Below, one piece after another: positions 48,966 to 58,435 of a stretch of 64,000 bases of DNA. Numbering within the stretch: position 1 is the first letter of the stretch; each line of letters opens with the position of its first letter. The stretch lies in assembly GCF_017356015.1 (NCBI RefSeq), contig NZ_JAFIQV010000003.1, positions 124,001 to 188,000 on the forward strand, read 5' to 3'. A model generated the notes under the pieces. That model was not told the origin of the DNA and made no database searches. It saw only the letters and a program-made list of their open reading frames with translations. Source of the DNA: Azospirillum sp. SYSU D00513 (GTDB lineage Bacteria; Pseudomonadota; Alphaproteobacteria; Azospirillales; Azospirillaceae). Position numbers and translations under genes: made by a program.

Positions 48966-50174
48966 TCAGGCGGCCCCGAACCGGGCGCGCAGCCGCTCCA
49001 CCGCCGCGTCCAGCACCTCGTCCTTCTTGGAGAAGCAGAAGCGGATGCAGTTCGTCGGCGCGTCCTCCACGAAGAAGGCGCTGACCGGAATGGCGGTGAC
49101 GCCACCCTCCGCCGTCAGCCAGCGGCAGAAGGCCTGGTCGTCGCCCTCGAATCCGGCGCGCGCCGCGAAGGAGCGGATGTCGGCCACGACGAAATAGGTG
49201 GCGGCGGACGGCAGCACCTCGAAGCCGACCGCGCGCAGCCCGGCCGACAGCCGGTCGCGCTTGGCCTGGAGCCCGCCGGCCAGCGCCTCGAAGTAAGAGG
49301 TGTCCTTCGCCAGCCCGTAGGCCACCGCCGCCTGGAGGTTCGGCGGGGTGGTGAAGGTCAGGAACTGGTGAGCCTTGGCGACCGGCTGGAGCAGGGTGGG
49401 CGCTGCCGTCACGTAACCGACCTTCCAGCCGGTCAGCGAGAAGGTCTTGCCCGCCGAGCCGATCTTCAGGCAGCGCTCGCGCATGCCCGGCAGGGTCATC
49501 AGCGGGATGTGGGCGGCGCCGTCGAAGACCAGATGCTCGTACACCTCGTCGCAGACGGCGAAGGCGTCGAAGCGCTGGACATACTCCGCCACCAGCTCCA
49601 GCTCCGCGCGGGAGAAGGCCTTGGCCGCGGGGTTCAGCGGATCGTTGATGAGGACCAGCTTGGTGCGCGGCGAGAAGGCGGCCTCCAGCCCCTCGCGGGT
49701 GATGGTCCAATCCGGCGCCCGCAGGTTCACGAAGCGCGGCACGCCGCCGGCCCGCCGCACGATGGGCAGGTAGCTGTCGTACATCGGCTGGAAGAGGACC
49801 ACCTCGTCGCCCGGCTCGATCAGCCCGAACAGGCATGCGGCCAGCGCCTCGGTCGCGCCGGAGGTGACCATGACCTCCGATTTCCAGTCCACCTCCAGCC
49901 CGTAGAAGCGCTTGGAATGGGCGGCCACCGCCTGGCGCAGATCCGGCGTGCCCATCATCGGCGGGTACTGGTTCCAGCCCTCCAGCAGCCCCTTGGCCGC
50001 AACCTCGAGCACGTCGGCGGGGCCGCGCTCGTCGGGAAAGCCCTGGCCGAGGTTGATCGCCTTGTGCTCGTCCGACAGGCGGGACATCACCTCGAAGATG
50101 GTCGTGCCGTAGCTTGACAGAACAGCGTTGCCGGACTTCACCGCAGCCTCCAGACCCGAAAGGGCCGACAGCAT
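48966..50174 (-). CDS. PLP-dependent class I/II aminotransferase
   Basis: A 402-residue fold-type I aminotransferase resembling the YbdL/kynurenine aminotransferase group: INLGQGFPDERGP near 40, VTSGATEALAA, the Asp-x-x-Tyr CDEVYEHLVFDG, the PLP-binding lysine in SAGKTFSLTGWKVGY, and the C-terminal RFCFSKKDEVL. The amino donor cannot be told. It is last in a minus-strand pair with the PGPGW membrane protein, which ends 21 bases upstream. Confidence 0.93.
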   Translation of the reverse strand: MLSALSGLEAAVKSGNAVLSSYGTTIFEVMSRLSDEHKAINLGQGFPDERGPADVLEVAAKGLLEGWNQYPPMMGTPDLRQAVAAHSKRFYGLEVDWKSEVMVTSGATEALAACLFGLIEPGDEVVLFQPMYDSYLPIVRRAGGVPRFVNLRAPDWTITREGLEAAFSPRTKLVLINDPLNPAAKAFSRAELELVAEYVQRFDAFAVCDEVYEHLVFDGAAHIPLMTLPGMRERCLKIGSAGKTFSLTGWKVGYVTAAPTLLQPVAKAHQFLTFTTPPNLQAAVAYGLAKDTSYFEALAGGLQAKRDRLSAGLRAVGFEVLPSAATYFVVADIRSFAARAGFEGDDQAFCRWLTAEGGVTAIPVSAFFVEDAPTNCIRFCFSKKDEVLDAAVERLRARFGAA

Positions 50175-50195
50175 TGCCCCAGCCGGAGACCGCCG

Positions 50196-50531
50196 TCAAC
50201 CGGCGGCGTCGGCCGCCGCCCTGCGTTTCGCCTTCTGGCGGCGGCGCAGGAACTGGAGCCCGCGCTCCGCCGGGGACAGCATGCGCGGGTAGCGCTTCTT
50301 CAAGCGGACGAAGAGACGGCGCGCGCTGGCGGAGTTGCGCAGCAGGATGACCCCGCCGACGAGCGCCAGCGGCAAGCCGCCTGGTCCCGGAAGGGGCGTG
50401 AGCAGGACGGAAAAGGCGATGATGGTCCAGCCCGTGCCGATCAGCGCGAGCTGGCGGATGCGGGGAAGGGACAGGCCGGTGACGCGGGACGGTGTCATAT
50501 GGTCGGGTTTTTCCAGAAGTCTCCAGCGCAT
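50196..50531 (-). CDS. Small PGPGW-type transmembrane protein
   Basis: A 111-residue membrane protein. The family block TPLPGPGGLPLALVGGVILL ties two hydrophobic segments together and is followed by a basic C-terminus (RRRQKAKRRAAADAAG). This pattern fits the putative transmembrane PGPGW family, of unknown function. ATG at 50498 (MTPSRVTGL) is an equally plausible start and would remove 11 residues. Confidence 0.75.
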   Translation of the reverse strand: MRWRLLEKPDHMTPSRVTGLSLPRIRQLALIGTGWTIIAFSVLLTPLPGPGGLPLALVGGVILLRNSASARRLFVRLKKRYPRMLSPAERGLQFLRRRQKAKRRAAADAAG

Positions 50532-50628
50532 ATGGGAGCGCCGCCCCCCGAAACCAGCATGTGCGGCACCACTCCCCTTTCGCGCAAGGGGTTCCGCAGG
50601 GGCCATGCGGTTTTCCCCGGACCCGGCG

Positions 50629-50820
50629 CTACGGAGTCCGGCCGGTGCCCTCCCCCTCCTCGCCTTCGAGCGCCTCGCCCGCCAGGGCGAGAATGTTGTC
50701 GAGCCGGATCACGAGTTCGTTCTCGCAAAGGGCCGAGCGGGCGGCGGCGGCCTCGTGGGTGATCCGGCGCAGGAGATCGGTCAGTTCCCGGACGCGTTCG
50801 GCTGGCGGAGAGTGGGGCAT
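50629..50820 (-). CDS. Small hypothetical helical protein
   Basis: A 63-residue product with an excellent AGGAGG site before the ATG. It is predicted helical and charged (AERVRELTDLLRRITHEAAAARSAL and LVIRLDNILALAGEALEGEE). I do not recognise it. It follows the 137-residue unknown gene on the same strand by 98 bases. Confidence 0.65.
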   Translation of the reverse strand: MPHSPPAERVRELTDLLRRITHEAAAARSALCENELVIRLDNILALAGEALEGEEGEGTGRTP

Positions 50821-50918
50821 GGTGGCCTCCTGGCGTGCCTTGCCTCCCGTCAACCGCCGGACGGAATGGAAAGCACCACATCGCCCTCGCGGACCGGCCT
50901 TCCGACCGGGCGGCCGCC

Positions 50919-51332
50919 TTAATGCAGGGTCCGGGCGCCGCCGGCCGTGGGATCGGGGTCGAGCTGGAAGAGCACGGCGCTCAGTTCCGCCGGGGCCGGG
51001 GTCCATCCGAACTCCCGCTCCAGCGCGTGGTGCGCGTCGGACCGGCCCTCGCGGTCGGTCCCGCTCTGCAGCATCAGCCGGATCATGCGGTCGCGCATGC
51101 CCGCGTCGACATAGCCGGACTGGTCGAAATAGAGCTTGGTGAAGGCGACCTCGGCGATGCGCGGCGGCGTGCCGCGTTCGCCCACCAGCACGGCGGCGAC
51201 CACATCGAGGCAGCGCCCGGCGAATCCCGGGATCGGCGCCGTGCCGTCGTCGGCGCGGTCGAACAGCCGGGCTGGCAGCTCCACGAGCCGCCCGGTGGTT
51301 TCCTTCACGAGGTAACGGCGCCAGACCGCCAT
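50919..51332 (-). CDS. Hypothetical protein
   Basis: A 137-residue soluble protein starting MAVWRRYLVKETTGRLVELPARLF after a G-rich ribosome site. It has strands near IAEVAFTKLYFDQSGYVDAGM and acidic ends. No family is recognised. ATG at 51383 is an alternative start. It lies between the SLC13 gene (163 bases upstream) and the 63-residue gene. Confidence 0.65.
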   Translation of the reverse strand: MAVWRRYLVKETTGRLVELPARLFDRADDGTAPIPGFAGRCLDVVAAVLVGERGTPPRIAEVAFTKLYFDQSGYVDAGMRDRMIRLMLQSGTDREGRSDAHHALEREFGWTPAPAELSAVLFQLDPDPTAGGARTLH

Positions 51333-51495
51333 CGTCGCCCCCTGCCCCTTTGCCCGCACGAACGCCGGACCGGTTCCGGACATGGGCTTGAGTGTACCGC
51401 ATCCCGGATGGCCGCGAAACGGGCCAGCGTGCCGCAGCCCCTTCACAGTCCCTTGAGCGGTCCCCCGGTGCGTTTCGGCGGGGCAGGCCGCCATC

Positions 51496-53292
51496 CTAAA
51501 GCGGCGCCAGCGGCCAGAACAGGGCGATCGCCGCCGTGCCGAGGACGAGGACGATCAGCGAAAGGGGCGCGCCCAGCCGCCAGTAATCGCCGAAGCGGTA
51601 GCCGCCCGGTCCCATGACCAGCGTGTTGCACTGGTGGCCTATGGGGGTGAGGAAGTCGCAGCCGGCGCCCACCGCCACGGCCATCAGGAAGGCGTCGGGC
51701 CGCAGGCCGAGATGGGCGGCGAGGCTGGCCGCGATGGGGGCCATCACCAGCACCGTGGCGGCGTTGTTAAGGAAGGGTGTCACCGCCATGGCCGCCATCA
51801 TCATCAGGGCGAGCGCCCCGACCGGCGGCAGCCCCTCCGCCACGTAGGACAGCCAGCCGGCGATCAGCTCGGTCCCGCCGGTGGTGCGCAGGGCCTCGCT
51901 GACGGGGATGAGCGAGCCGAGCAGCACGAGGATCGGCCAGTCGATGGCCTCGTAGGCCTCCTTGACCGAGAGGACGTTCAGCGCAGTCATCAGCACGGCG
52001 GCCCCGAAGAAGGCGACGGCGACGGGTACCAGCCCGGTCGCGATCAGGCCGATGGTGACCGCCATGATGCCCAGCGCCAGCCGGCGCTTCTCGGGCCGGC
52101 CGATGGCGACGCCGCGCTCGGCCAGCGGCAGGCAGCCGAGCTGCGTCAGCGTGTCGCTCAGCCCCTTGGCCGGCGCCTGGAGCACGACCAGGTCGCCGAA
52201 CTGGAAGCGAACCCGGCGCAGCCGCTGGCGGATCGGCTTGCCCCGGCGGCTCAGCGCCAGAAGGTTGACGCCGTAGCGCTCGCGCAGGGCGCCGTCCTCC
52301 ACCGTGCTGCCGACGAGCATGGAGCGCTGCTCCACCACCGCCTCCACCAGAACGGTGTCGTCGGCCTTGCGGCCCTTCTTCTCCTCCGGCTCCGGTTCTG
52401 GTCCGTGCTCGTGCACGAGCTGGAGCCCGGCGCGCTTGACCAGATTGGACAGCGCCTGGGTGTCGGCCTCCACCACGAGGATGTCGTCGGCCAGCAGGAC
52501 CCAGTGGCTCGTCGGGACCAGGCGCCGGAAGTGGTCGCGGATGACGGTCGTGACCGTCACGTCGCCGTCGCTGCCGGCCTCGAGATCGGCGACGGTCCTC
52601 CCGACGAAGGGGGAGGAGGCGGGCACCAGCACCTCCGCCGTGTAGTCGGCGATGGAGAAGCTGGGCTGGGACGACGCCGCCTGCCGGCCGGTCGGCAGGA
52701 GCCGGTAGCCGAAGCCCAGGAAGACCAGCCCGGCCAGAGCGATGGTCAGCCCGACGGGCGTGAAGTCGAACATGCCGAAGGGATGGCCCACCAGCTCGTC
52801 CCGCATCCGCGACACGATGATGTTGGGTGAGGTGCCGACCAGCGTCATCAGCCCGCCGAGCAGCGATCCGAAGGCCATCGGCATCAGCAGGCTCGACACC
52901 GACGTGCCGGTCCGCCGCGCGACCTGGAGCGCGATGGGCATGAAGATGGCCAGCGCGCCGATGTTCTTCACGATGGCCGACAGGAAGGTGACGGCCCCGG
53001 TCAGGATGACGACCTGGGCCCAGGGCGTGGTCATGCGGGCGCTGAGCGGCCGCATGAGAGTTTCCACCACGCCGGACCGCCCCACGCCGGCGCTGACCAC
53101 CAGGGCGGAGCCGACGATGATCACGATGTCGTCCGAGAAGCCCCGGAAGGCTTCGTTGGGCCGGACGATCCCCGTGGCGACCGATGCCAGCAGGGCGAGC
53201 AGCCCGACCAGGTCGTAGCGCAGGCGGTCGGTGATCAGCAATGCGATCACCGCGCCGATGATGCCGAACGCGAGAAGCTGGTCGACGATCAT
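51496..53292 (-). CDS. SLC13-type anion permease with two TrkA-C domains
   Basis: A 598-residue inner-membrane transporter. The N-terminal membrane half carries LLALLASVATGIVRPNEAFRGFSDD and the SSLLMPMAFGSLLGGLMTLVGTSPNIIVS signature. Between membrane halves are two cytosolic RCK/TrkA-C type domains (about 215-290 and 305-385: VGRTVADLEAGSDG, VGSTVEDGALRERYG). The C-terminal half repeats the fold (FLNNAATVLVMAPIAASLA, GAGCDFLTPIGHQCN). It probably moves sulfate or a related anion with sodium. It follows the AsmA gene by 21 bases. Confidence 0.92.
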   Translation of the reverse strand: MIVDQLLAFGIIGAVIALLITDRLRYDLVGLLALLASVATGIVRPNEAFRGFSDDIVIIVGSALVVSAGVGRSGVVETLMRPLSARMTTPWAQVVILTGAVTFLSAIVKNIGALAIFMPIALQVARRTGTSVSSLLMPMAFGSLLGGLMTLVGTSPNIIVSRMRDELVGHPFGMFDFTPVGLTIALAGLVFLGFGYRLLPTGRQAASSQPSFSIADYTAEVLVPASSPFVGRTVADLEAGSDGDVTVTTVIRDHFRRLVPTSHWVLLADDILVVEADTQALSNLVKRAGLQLVHEHGPEPEPEEKKGRKADDTVLVEAVVEQRSMLVGSTVEDGALRERYGVNLLALSRRGKPIRQRLRRVRFQFGDLVVLQAPAKGLSDTLTQLGCLPLAERGVAIGRPEKRRLALGIMAVTIGLIATGLVPVAVAFFGAAVLMTALNVLSVKEAYEAIDWPILVLLGSLIPVSEALRTTGGTELIAGWLSYVAEGLPPVGALALMMMAAMAVTPFLNNAATVLVMAPIAASLAAHLGLRPDAFLMAVAVGAGCDFLTPIGHQCNTLVMGPGGYRFGDYWRLGAPLSLIVLVLGTAAIALFWPLAPL

Positions 53293-53313
53293 GCGGCGCG
53301 GCTGCCGGCTGCC

Positions 53314-55329
53314 TCAACGCGCGCTGCCCGACGGAGCCTCGCGGCCCTCCTCGCGCCCGCCGGATGAGCGGCCGGCCCCGCCTTGCTGGGCGGCGGGGGA
53401 GCGGGCGTTCTGGATGAGCTGTCCACAATGCGTCTCCTCGTCGGTGCCAGGGTCGATCAGCGGCAGGATGGCGGCCAGCGGGGTCAGGACGACCCCGAGA
53501 GCCACCGCCGCGGCGCCGCGCGCGACCGTTTCCGTGGCGTCCACCCCTATGTCGGGCGAGCCCAGGGTGCCGCGCACGAGGACCGGCACATGGGTCGCGA
53601 AGACCTGCGGCTCCTTGGAGCGGCCAAGAACGTCCAGGTTCAGGGCCTCGTTGCGCAGGTCGATGGTTCCCTCGCCGGTCACCAGCGTCTCCGGCGTGTC
53701 TAGCACCAGTGCCCTGGTGCGCACCACCCCGTTTTGGAGCGCGAGATCGGTGACGAGGCAGTTGAAGCGCATGGGCTCGTCCCCCGACAGGGCGACGCCC
53801 AGCGCCTCCACCACGTTGGTCTTCAGGCCCTTGACGGCCAGGCTGCTGATCCGCCCGCCGTCGACGGCGGCCCCGATCTTGCCGTCGGCCGAGGCGAGGA
53901 GCCCGGCCACCGTCTTGCCCTGCCCGGCGATCTGCACGCGCCCGGTGATGGTTCCGCCCATCTCCTGCGCGAAGGGCGTGTCCTTGAAGAACTGGGCGAG
54001 CTGGATGCGCCGGATCTCCAGGTTGGTGCGCAGGCCCGGCACCTCCGCGCGCCCGTCGAGCGTCGTCGTGCCGGCGATCCGCCCGCCGCCGATGCCGAGC
54101 GAGAGCGGATCGACGGTGAGGCGCCCGTTGTCGAGGACCATCCGGGTGTCCAGATCCTCCAGCGGGGCGAAGGGCGCCTCCACCCGCTGGCCCTTGAAGC
54201 GCACGTCCATGTCGGCGTTGCGCAGCTTCTCGACGTTGATCTCGGTCGCCGGGAGGATGCGCCCCTCCCGCTTGGTCTCGTAATCGTCCGGGCCGTTGGG
54301 CGAGGCGCCGACGAAACCCGCGAGATCCTGGGCGGCCAGCCGCTTGGAGGTCAGGTCACCGGTGATCTTCGGCCGCTCGCCGCCGATGTCCACCGCGACC
54401 GTGCCGGAAAGGTCGCTTTCGCCGACCCGCCCGTTCATGCCCTCGAACTTCCAGACGCTGCCCTGGCGGGTGAGGTGGCCGGACAGACCGTAGGGACGCG
54501 TCTGCGGCGTGGGGATGCCGAAGATCGGGAAGATCTCCGACAGGTCCTTGCCGGTCAGCTCGACCGAGAGGTCCACGCCTTCCAGCTTCACCGGCTCGGC
54601 GATGGAACCCTCGACCTTGCCGCGGGTCTCGCCGATGGCGGTTTCCACCTTCAGCGGGTAGGGCTTGGGGTCGTCGCGCAGATACTGGAGCGAGCCGCCC
54701 TCGATGTTGAGGGAGAAGGGCTTGCCCGCGAAATTGCCCTGGCCCGCGAGCTGGACCTGATCCTCGCCGTTGCCGCCGGTCGCGGTGTTGACGCCGCTGT
54801 CGATGTCGATGTCGCTGGTGGGATCGCGATAGCGCAGGCGCCCCTCGGCGACCACCAGCCGCTCGATGATCGGAATGTCGCCGCGGTTTTCCGGCTGGGC
54901 CGATTCCTGCGCCGCCTCCTTGCGGGGATCGGGGCCGCCGAAGGTCCAGTTGTTGGCGCCCTCCTCGTTCTTCTCCAGGACGAGCTTCGGCCCGGTGAAG
55001 CGCAGTTCCGGGAATTCGAAGTTGCCGCGCAGCAGGGGCCACAGCCGGAGCTGCGCGTCCAGCGCCCGCAGCTCCGCCATGTTCTTCTCGTCGCTCCAGT
55101 CCACGTTGGCGACGCGCACGCCCTCCACATGGATGCGGATCGGGTCGCCCCAGTCGATGGAGAGGTTGCCGTCGATCGCGACCTCGCGGTTCAGCGCGCC
55201 CGATGCCTGGCCGGCGATGAAGCCCCGAAGCTGGTTCGGGTCGAACAGCCCGACCGCCAGGCCGCCCGCGCCGACCAGCACGGAAAACACGCCAAGCAGG
55301 CCGGCGGCGATCCAACTCAAGACGGCCAT
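53314..55329 (-). CDS. AsmA family protein
   Basis: A 671-residue envelope protein: one N-terminal membrane segment (MAVLSWIAAGLLGVFSVLVGAGG), then a long beta-rich body typical of AsmA/VPS13-type lipid bridges, including the DGNLSIDWGDPIRIHVEGVRVANVDW start block and the late IAGTTTLDGRAEVPGLRTNLEIRR and LLASADGKIGAAVDGGRISSLAVKG. AsmA proteins affect outer-membrane phospholipid transport. The TTG just before the ATG is not the start: AAGGGGATGATTG suits the ATG. Confidence 0.9.
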   Translation of the reverse strand: MAVLSWIAAGLLGVFSVLVGAGGLAVGLFDPNQLRGFIAGQASGALNREVAIDGNLSIDWGDPIRIHVEGVRVANVDWSDEKNMAELRALDAQLRLWPLLRGNFEFPELRFTGPKLVLEKNEEGANNWTFGGPDPRKEAAQESAQPENRGDIPIIERLVVAEGRLRYRDPTSDIDIDSGVNTATGGNGEDQVQLAGQGNFAGKPFSLNIEGGSLQYLRDDPKPYPLKVETAIGETRGKVEGSIAEPVKLEGVDLSVELTGKDLSEIFPIFGIPTPQTRPYGLSGHLTRQGSVWKFEGMNGRVGESDLSGTVAVDIGGERPKITGDLTSKRLAAQDLAGFVGASPNGPDDYETKREGRILPATEINVEKLRNADMDVRFKGQRVEAPFAPLEDLDTRMVLDNGRLTVDPLSLGIGGGRIAGTTTLDGRAEVPGLRTNLEIRRIQLAQFFKDTPFAQEMGGTITGRVQIAGQGKTVAGLLASADGKIGAAVDGGRISSLAVKGLKTNVVEALGVALSGDEPMRFNCLVTDLALQNGVVRTRALVLDTPETLVTGEGTIDLRNEALNLDVLGRSKEPQVFATHVPVLVRGTLGSPDIGVDATETVARGAAAVALGVVLTPLAAILPLIDPGTDEETHCGQLIQNARSPAAQQGGAGRSSGGREEGREAPSGSAR

Positions 55330-55506
55330 CAATCATCCCCTTTTCTGCAATGCCAAGGATGAAACAGGCGGGGAGGCGGAATGGGACGCGTTAACGCCTT
55401 TGGGTCGCGCGGACGTGAAGGCGCGCAGAGAGAAAAATTTAACGCAATTTTTAGGGAACGGTCCTGTAATCGGAAACACCGGATCCGCAATGCTGGCTGG
55501 CCTTCC

Positions 55507-56610
55507 ATGCGTTCGCTGACGAACTTCGCCCCCTCCACCTTCGAGGAACGCGGCGCCGCCGTGGCTTTCACGACGCCCGTGCTGTCCCAGACCCGGGTGC
55601 GCAAGAACCTGCACGAGGAGCTGGAGGTGCTGGTTTCCAACCTGTCGGAGGGGCGCGGGGTCTATGTCGTGCCCTGGAAGGCGCTGCCCATGGCCTTCCC
55701 GATGACGGCGCACGACCGCATGCTCCAGGACCTGATCGTCAAGGCCGAAGGCTGCTCGCCGGGCGACATCCGCACGGCGGTGCTGGAGGCCGCGCGCTGC
55801 GGCCTCGCCGGCCCGCTGGCGGTCGAGGCGGCGGAGGCCGCGCTGGGCGACGACGACGAGCAGCGGCTGCTCATCAACTTCCAGCTCATCGCCGAGGTGC
55901 TGAAGGCGGTCGGGCTGGAATCCTCGGAGTTCCTGCGCTGCGGCCTCGGCTCCGAGGAGGGGCAGAAGCTGACCCGCGAGCTGATGCTGAAAGGCGCCAA
56001 GAAGCTGTCCATCGAGCCGACGGAGCTGTACGCCCGCGTCGCCGAACTGGCGGCGCTCATGCAGCCCATCGGGCTGACCAGCTCGCCCAAGCCGGGGCGC
56101 CTGCGCCGCCTGATGCGGGAGCTGGCGAACTTCCGCGACAGCATGACGGAATGGACCGACGGCAACCCGTCGGAGGCGGCTCCCATCGGCGGCTTCTGCG
56201 CCGAGGTGGCCGAGCACACGCTGAACCACGCCCGCAACGTCGTCGGCCAGTTCGACCAGGCGATGGAGGCGTTCGAGACGCTGCTGCGTCAGTGGGACGC
56301 CAAGCGCACCGTCGTCCGGCGCGCCGCCACGCGGCTGTCCTGGCTGATGGACGGCTGGGAGTTCCTGATCGCCACCTGGGCCGAAGCACAGGGCAAGAGC
56401 CGCCATGAGCAGGACCTTGCGGTCCACGAGCTGTTCCGCGTCCTGCCCCTGCTGCCCCGCGCCGAATCCGCGTCCGACCAGGTGTCGGCGGCCGATCAGG
56501 TGATGGCGGCGAACCGGCGCTCGGTCCGCGCCTATGTGGACTGGCGCAGCGGGCAGCTCGACATGGACCTCGTCATGCGGATCGAATCCATAAAGACACG
56601 GGCGGCGTGA
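55507..56610 (+). CDS. Uncharacterised protein, first gene of a three-gene operon
   Basis: A 367-residue, mainly helical, soluble protein with no recognisable domain. It opens MRSLTNFAPSTFEERGAAVAFTTPVLSQTRVRK, and the C-terminal half is a long helical array (AEVAEHTLNHARNVVGQFDQAMEAFETLLRQWD, RLSWLMDGWEFLIATWAEAQG). The frame is open upstream to 55381 but lacks coding character. It overlaps the next gene by four bases (GTGA), so the products are probably made together. Confidence 0.8.
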   Translation: MRSLTNFAPSTFEERGAAVAFTTPVLSQTRVRKNLHEELEVLVSNLSEGRGVYVVPWKALPMAFPMTAHDRMLQDLIVKAEGCSPGDIRTAVLEAARCGLAGPLAVEAAEAALGDDDEQRLLINFQLIAEVLKAVGLESSEFLRCGLGSEEGQKLTRELMLKGAKKLSIEPTELYARVAELAALMQPIGLTSSPKPGRLRRLMRELANFRDSMTEWTDGNPSEAAPIGGFCAEVAEHTLNHARNVVGQFDQAMEAFETLLRQWDAKRTVVRRAATRLSWLMDGWEFLIATWAEAQGKSRHEQDLAVHELFRVLPLLPRAESASDQVSAADQVMAANRRSVRAYVDWRSGQLDMDLVMRIESIKTRAA

Positions 56611-57974
56611 TCATGGAAAGCCAGGCGCTTCTCGGGCTCGGTACCAAGCTTCTCGACATCGACGAGCAGCGTTTCCGGCAGGTGGTCGGGCTGCTGGAGC
56701 ATATGGGCGACCATCCGGACGTCCAGAAGACCTTCTCGCTGATCCGCCCCCGGCTGGTCGAGCTGAAGCCGCGGCGCCGCCCGACGATGAAGCGCCTGTT
56801 CTGCGAACCCTTCGAGGACCTGTTCGAGCCCCTGGACCGGAGCGCGCCGGCCCCCCTCAAGACCATCGAGCGCGATGTCGTCAACGGGCTGTGGCCGCTG
56901 GTCGAGGCGCAGATCGGCAAGGAGCGGGTGAAGTCCTTTTCCGGCGCGTTGCGCCCCGTGGCGGAAGCGCCGGACGGGCCGGACATGGCTCTGGCCTTCT
57001 GGACCGAGGCGGGCGAGGCGGTAGCCCTGATCGCCGGCCAGTTCGAGGCGGGCCGTTTCGCGGAGGACCTGAAGCTCCGCCTCACCCCGGACCGGGTGCG
57101 CGCGGTCGGCGACATCGCACGCATCCTCTCGATCGCAGGCCCCGTGGCGGAGCTGAAGGCGGTGCTGGCGCCCCACCCCGTCGTCCGGCTGCACCAGGAT
57201 CATCTGGCCGGCGTGCAGGAGATCGGGCGCAAGGTCGCCAGGTCCAGGCCCGAGGCCTTGAAGATTTTCATCCTGCTCGCCGCCGCGCGGCTGGCCGACC
57301 CGTCCCTGCTGCTGGGCGGCCTCTGGAACATGGAGCTGGGCCAGAAATCCGGCGACCGCGCGGCCCTGTTCCTGGAACTCAGCGGCACGGTCATCACCCA
57401 GATCGAGGAGCGCTCGCGCGTCATGAAGCAGGCGCCGCGGCAATCGGCCGACCGGCTGGCCGTCGCGGATCTGGCGGCTGGGCTCGTCGCCAGCCTGGAG
57501 GCCACGCGCTCGGCCATGGAGCAGAGCCGCAACAGCAGCTTCGACCAACGGCTCAAGGCCGTGCGCGGATCGGTGCACGAGATGGTGCGCAGCCAGATCC
57601 TGGAGGGCGCCACGGGCGACATTCTGGAGGCGCTCGAAGAGATGAGGGACGGCACGATGAACGGCGCCGCCCCGGCACAGGCCGCCGAGACCCGCGACCA
57701 GCTCCTGCGGGCGGAGAACCACGCCCGCGCGCTGCGCAAGTGTGCCACCATCGCCGACACGCTGGGCCTGCGCGGGGAGCTGAAGGCGGTCACGCAGAAG
57801 ACGCTGAGCTCTCTGACCGACACCGCCCGCCAGCTTCTCGGGCGGGGCGCCGGTTCCGCAACACCCGCCTCGGGTTCCCGCGCCGGCTTCACCGCCGTCC
57901 GCATGATCGAGCTGATTGCCGGACCGGCGGAGGCCAACCAGATCATGAACGACGTCCTGAACGGCAAGCCCTGA
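56607..57974 (+). CDS. Uncharacterised protein, second gene of the operon
   Basis: A 455-residue, helix-rich, soluble protein. It opens with LGLGTKLLDIDEQRFRQVVGLLEHMG and then a striking block RRRPTMKRLFCEPFEDLFEPLDR (about 57-79), which I have seen only as an uncharacterised pattern. Long helical stretches follow. The start GTG overlaps the stop of the gene before; an ATG two codons on (56613) is the alternative. It is 45 bases from the putative 2H phosphoesterase gene. Confidence 0.8.
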   Translation: MIMESQALLGLGTKLLDIDEQRFRQVVGLLEHMGDHPDVQKTFSLIRPRLVELKPRRRPTMKRLFCEPFEDLFEPLDRSAPAPLKTIERDVVNGLWPLVEAQIGKERVKSFSGALRPVAEAPDGPDMALAFWTEAGEAVALIAGQFEAGRFAEDLKLRLTPDRVRAVGDIARILSIAGPVAELKAVLAPHPVVRLHQDHLAGVQEIGRKVARSRPEALKIFILLAAARLADPSLLLGGLWNMELGQKSGDRAALFLELSGTVITQIEERSRVMKQAPRQSADRLAVADLAAGLVASLEATRSAMEQSRNSSFDQRLKAVRGSVHEMVRSQILEGATGDILEALEEMRDGTMNGAAPAQAAETRDQLLRAENHARALRKCATIADTLGLRGELKAVTQKTLSSLTDTARQLLGRGAGSATPASGSRAGFTAVRMIELIAGPAEANQIMNDVLNGKP

Positions 57975-58019
57975 CCGGGAACTCCACCGGACGGCGACGG
58001 AACCGAGGGGCGGAGAGGC

Positions 58020-58397
58020 ATGAAACGGGGCTATGTCGGCTGGGAACTGCCGCGGGACGATCGGGCGCGTCTGCTTGCCGCCATACCGCCCGCCTACCCG
58101 CGCATCATCGCGCATCACGTGACGCTCGCCTTCGGGGTCGGGCCGGACCATCCCCTGCCGAAGGAGAAGGCGGGCGAGATCGTCGGCGTCGCCGATGACA
58201 GCCTGGGCCTGCAGGCGCTGGTCGTCGCCATCGGCGGCCGGACGGACCGCCCCGGCGGGGGAACCTACCACGTCACCTGGTCTCTCGGCCCCGGCCGCCG
58301 GCCGGTCGAATCCAACGACCTCCTCCGGGACCGCGGCTGGACCGTGCGGCCTCCCGTTCCCGTGGCCCTGCTGCCGCGCTTCTTTCCGATCCGGTAG
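58020..58397 (+). CDS. Putative miniature 2H phosphoesterase-like protein
   Basis: A 125-residue soluble protein with two H-x-T motifs: HHVTLAFG (His33, Thr35) and YHVTWSL (His84, Thr86), 51 residues apart. Two such motifs at the heart of a small beta-rich protein are the hallmark of the 2H phosphoesterase superfamily, which acts on cyclic phosphodiesters of RNA and nucleotides. The protein is shorter than LigT or AKAP7 members (usually about 180 or more), so this is inference. Third gene of the operon, with GGAGAGGC before the ATG. Confidence 0.75.
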   Translation: MKRGYVGWELPRDDRARLLAAIPPAYPRIIAHHVTLAFGVGPDHPLPKEKAGEIVGVADDSLGLQALVVAIGGRTDRPGGGTYHVTWSLGPGRRPVESNDLLRDRGWTVRPPVPVALLPRFFPIR

Positions 58398-58435
58398 TCC
58401 GGCCTTTTCCGCCGCCTCGGCCGGGGCCCCCGCCC

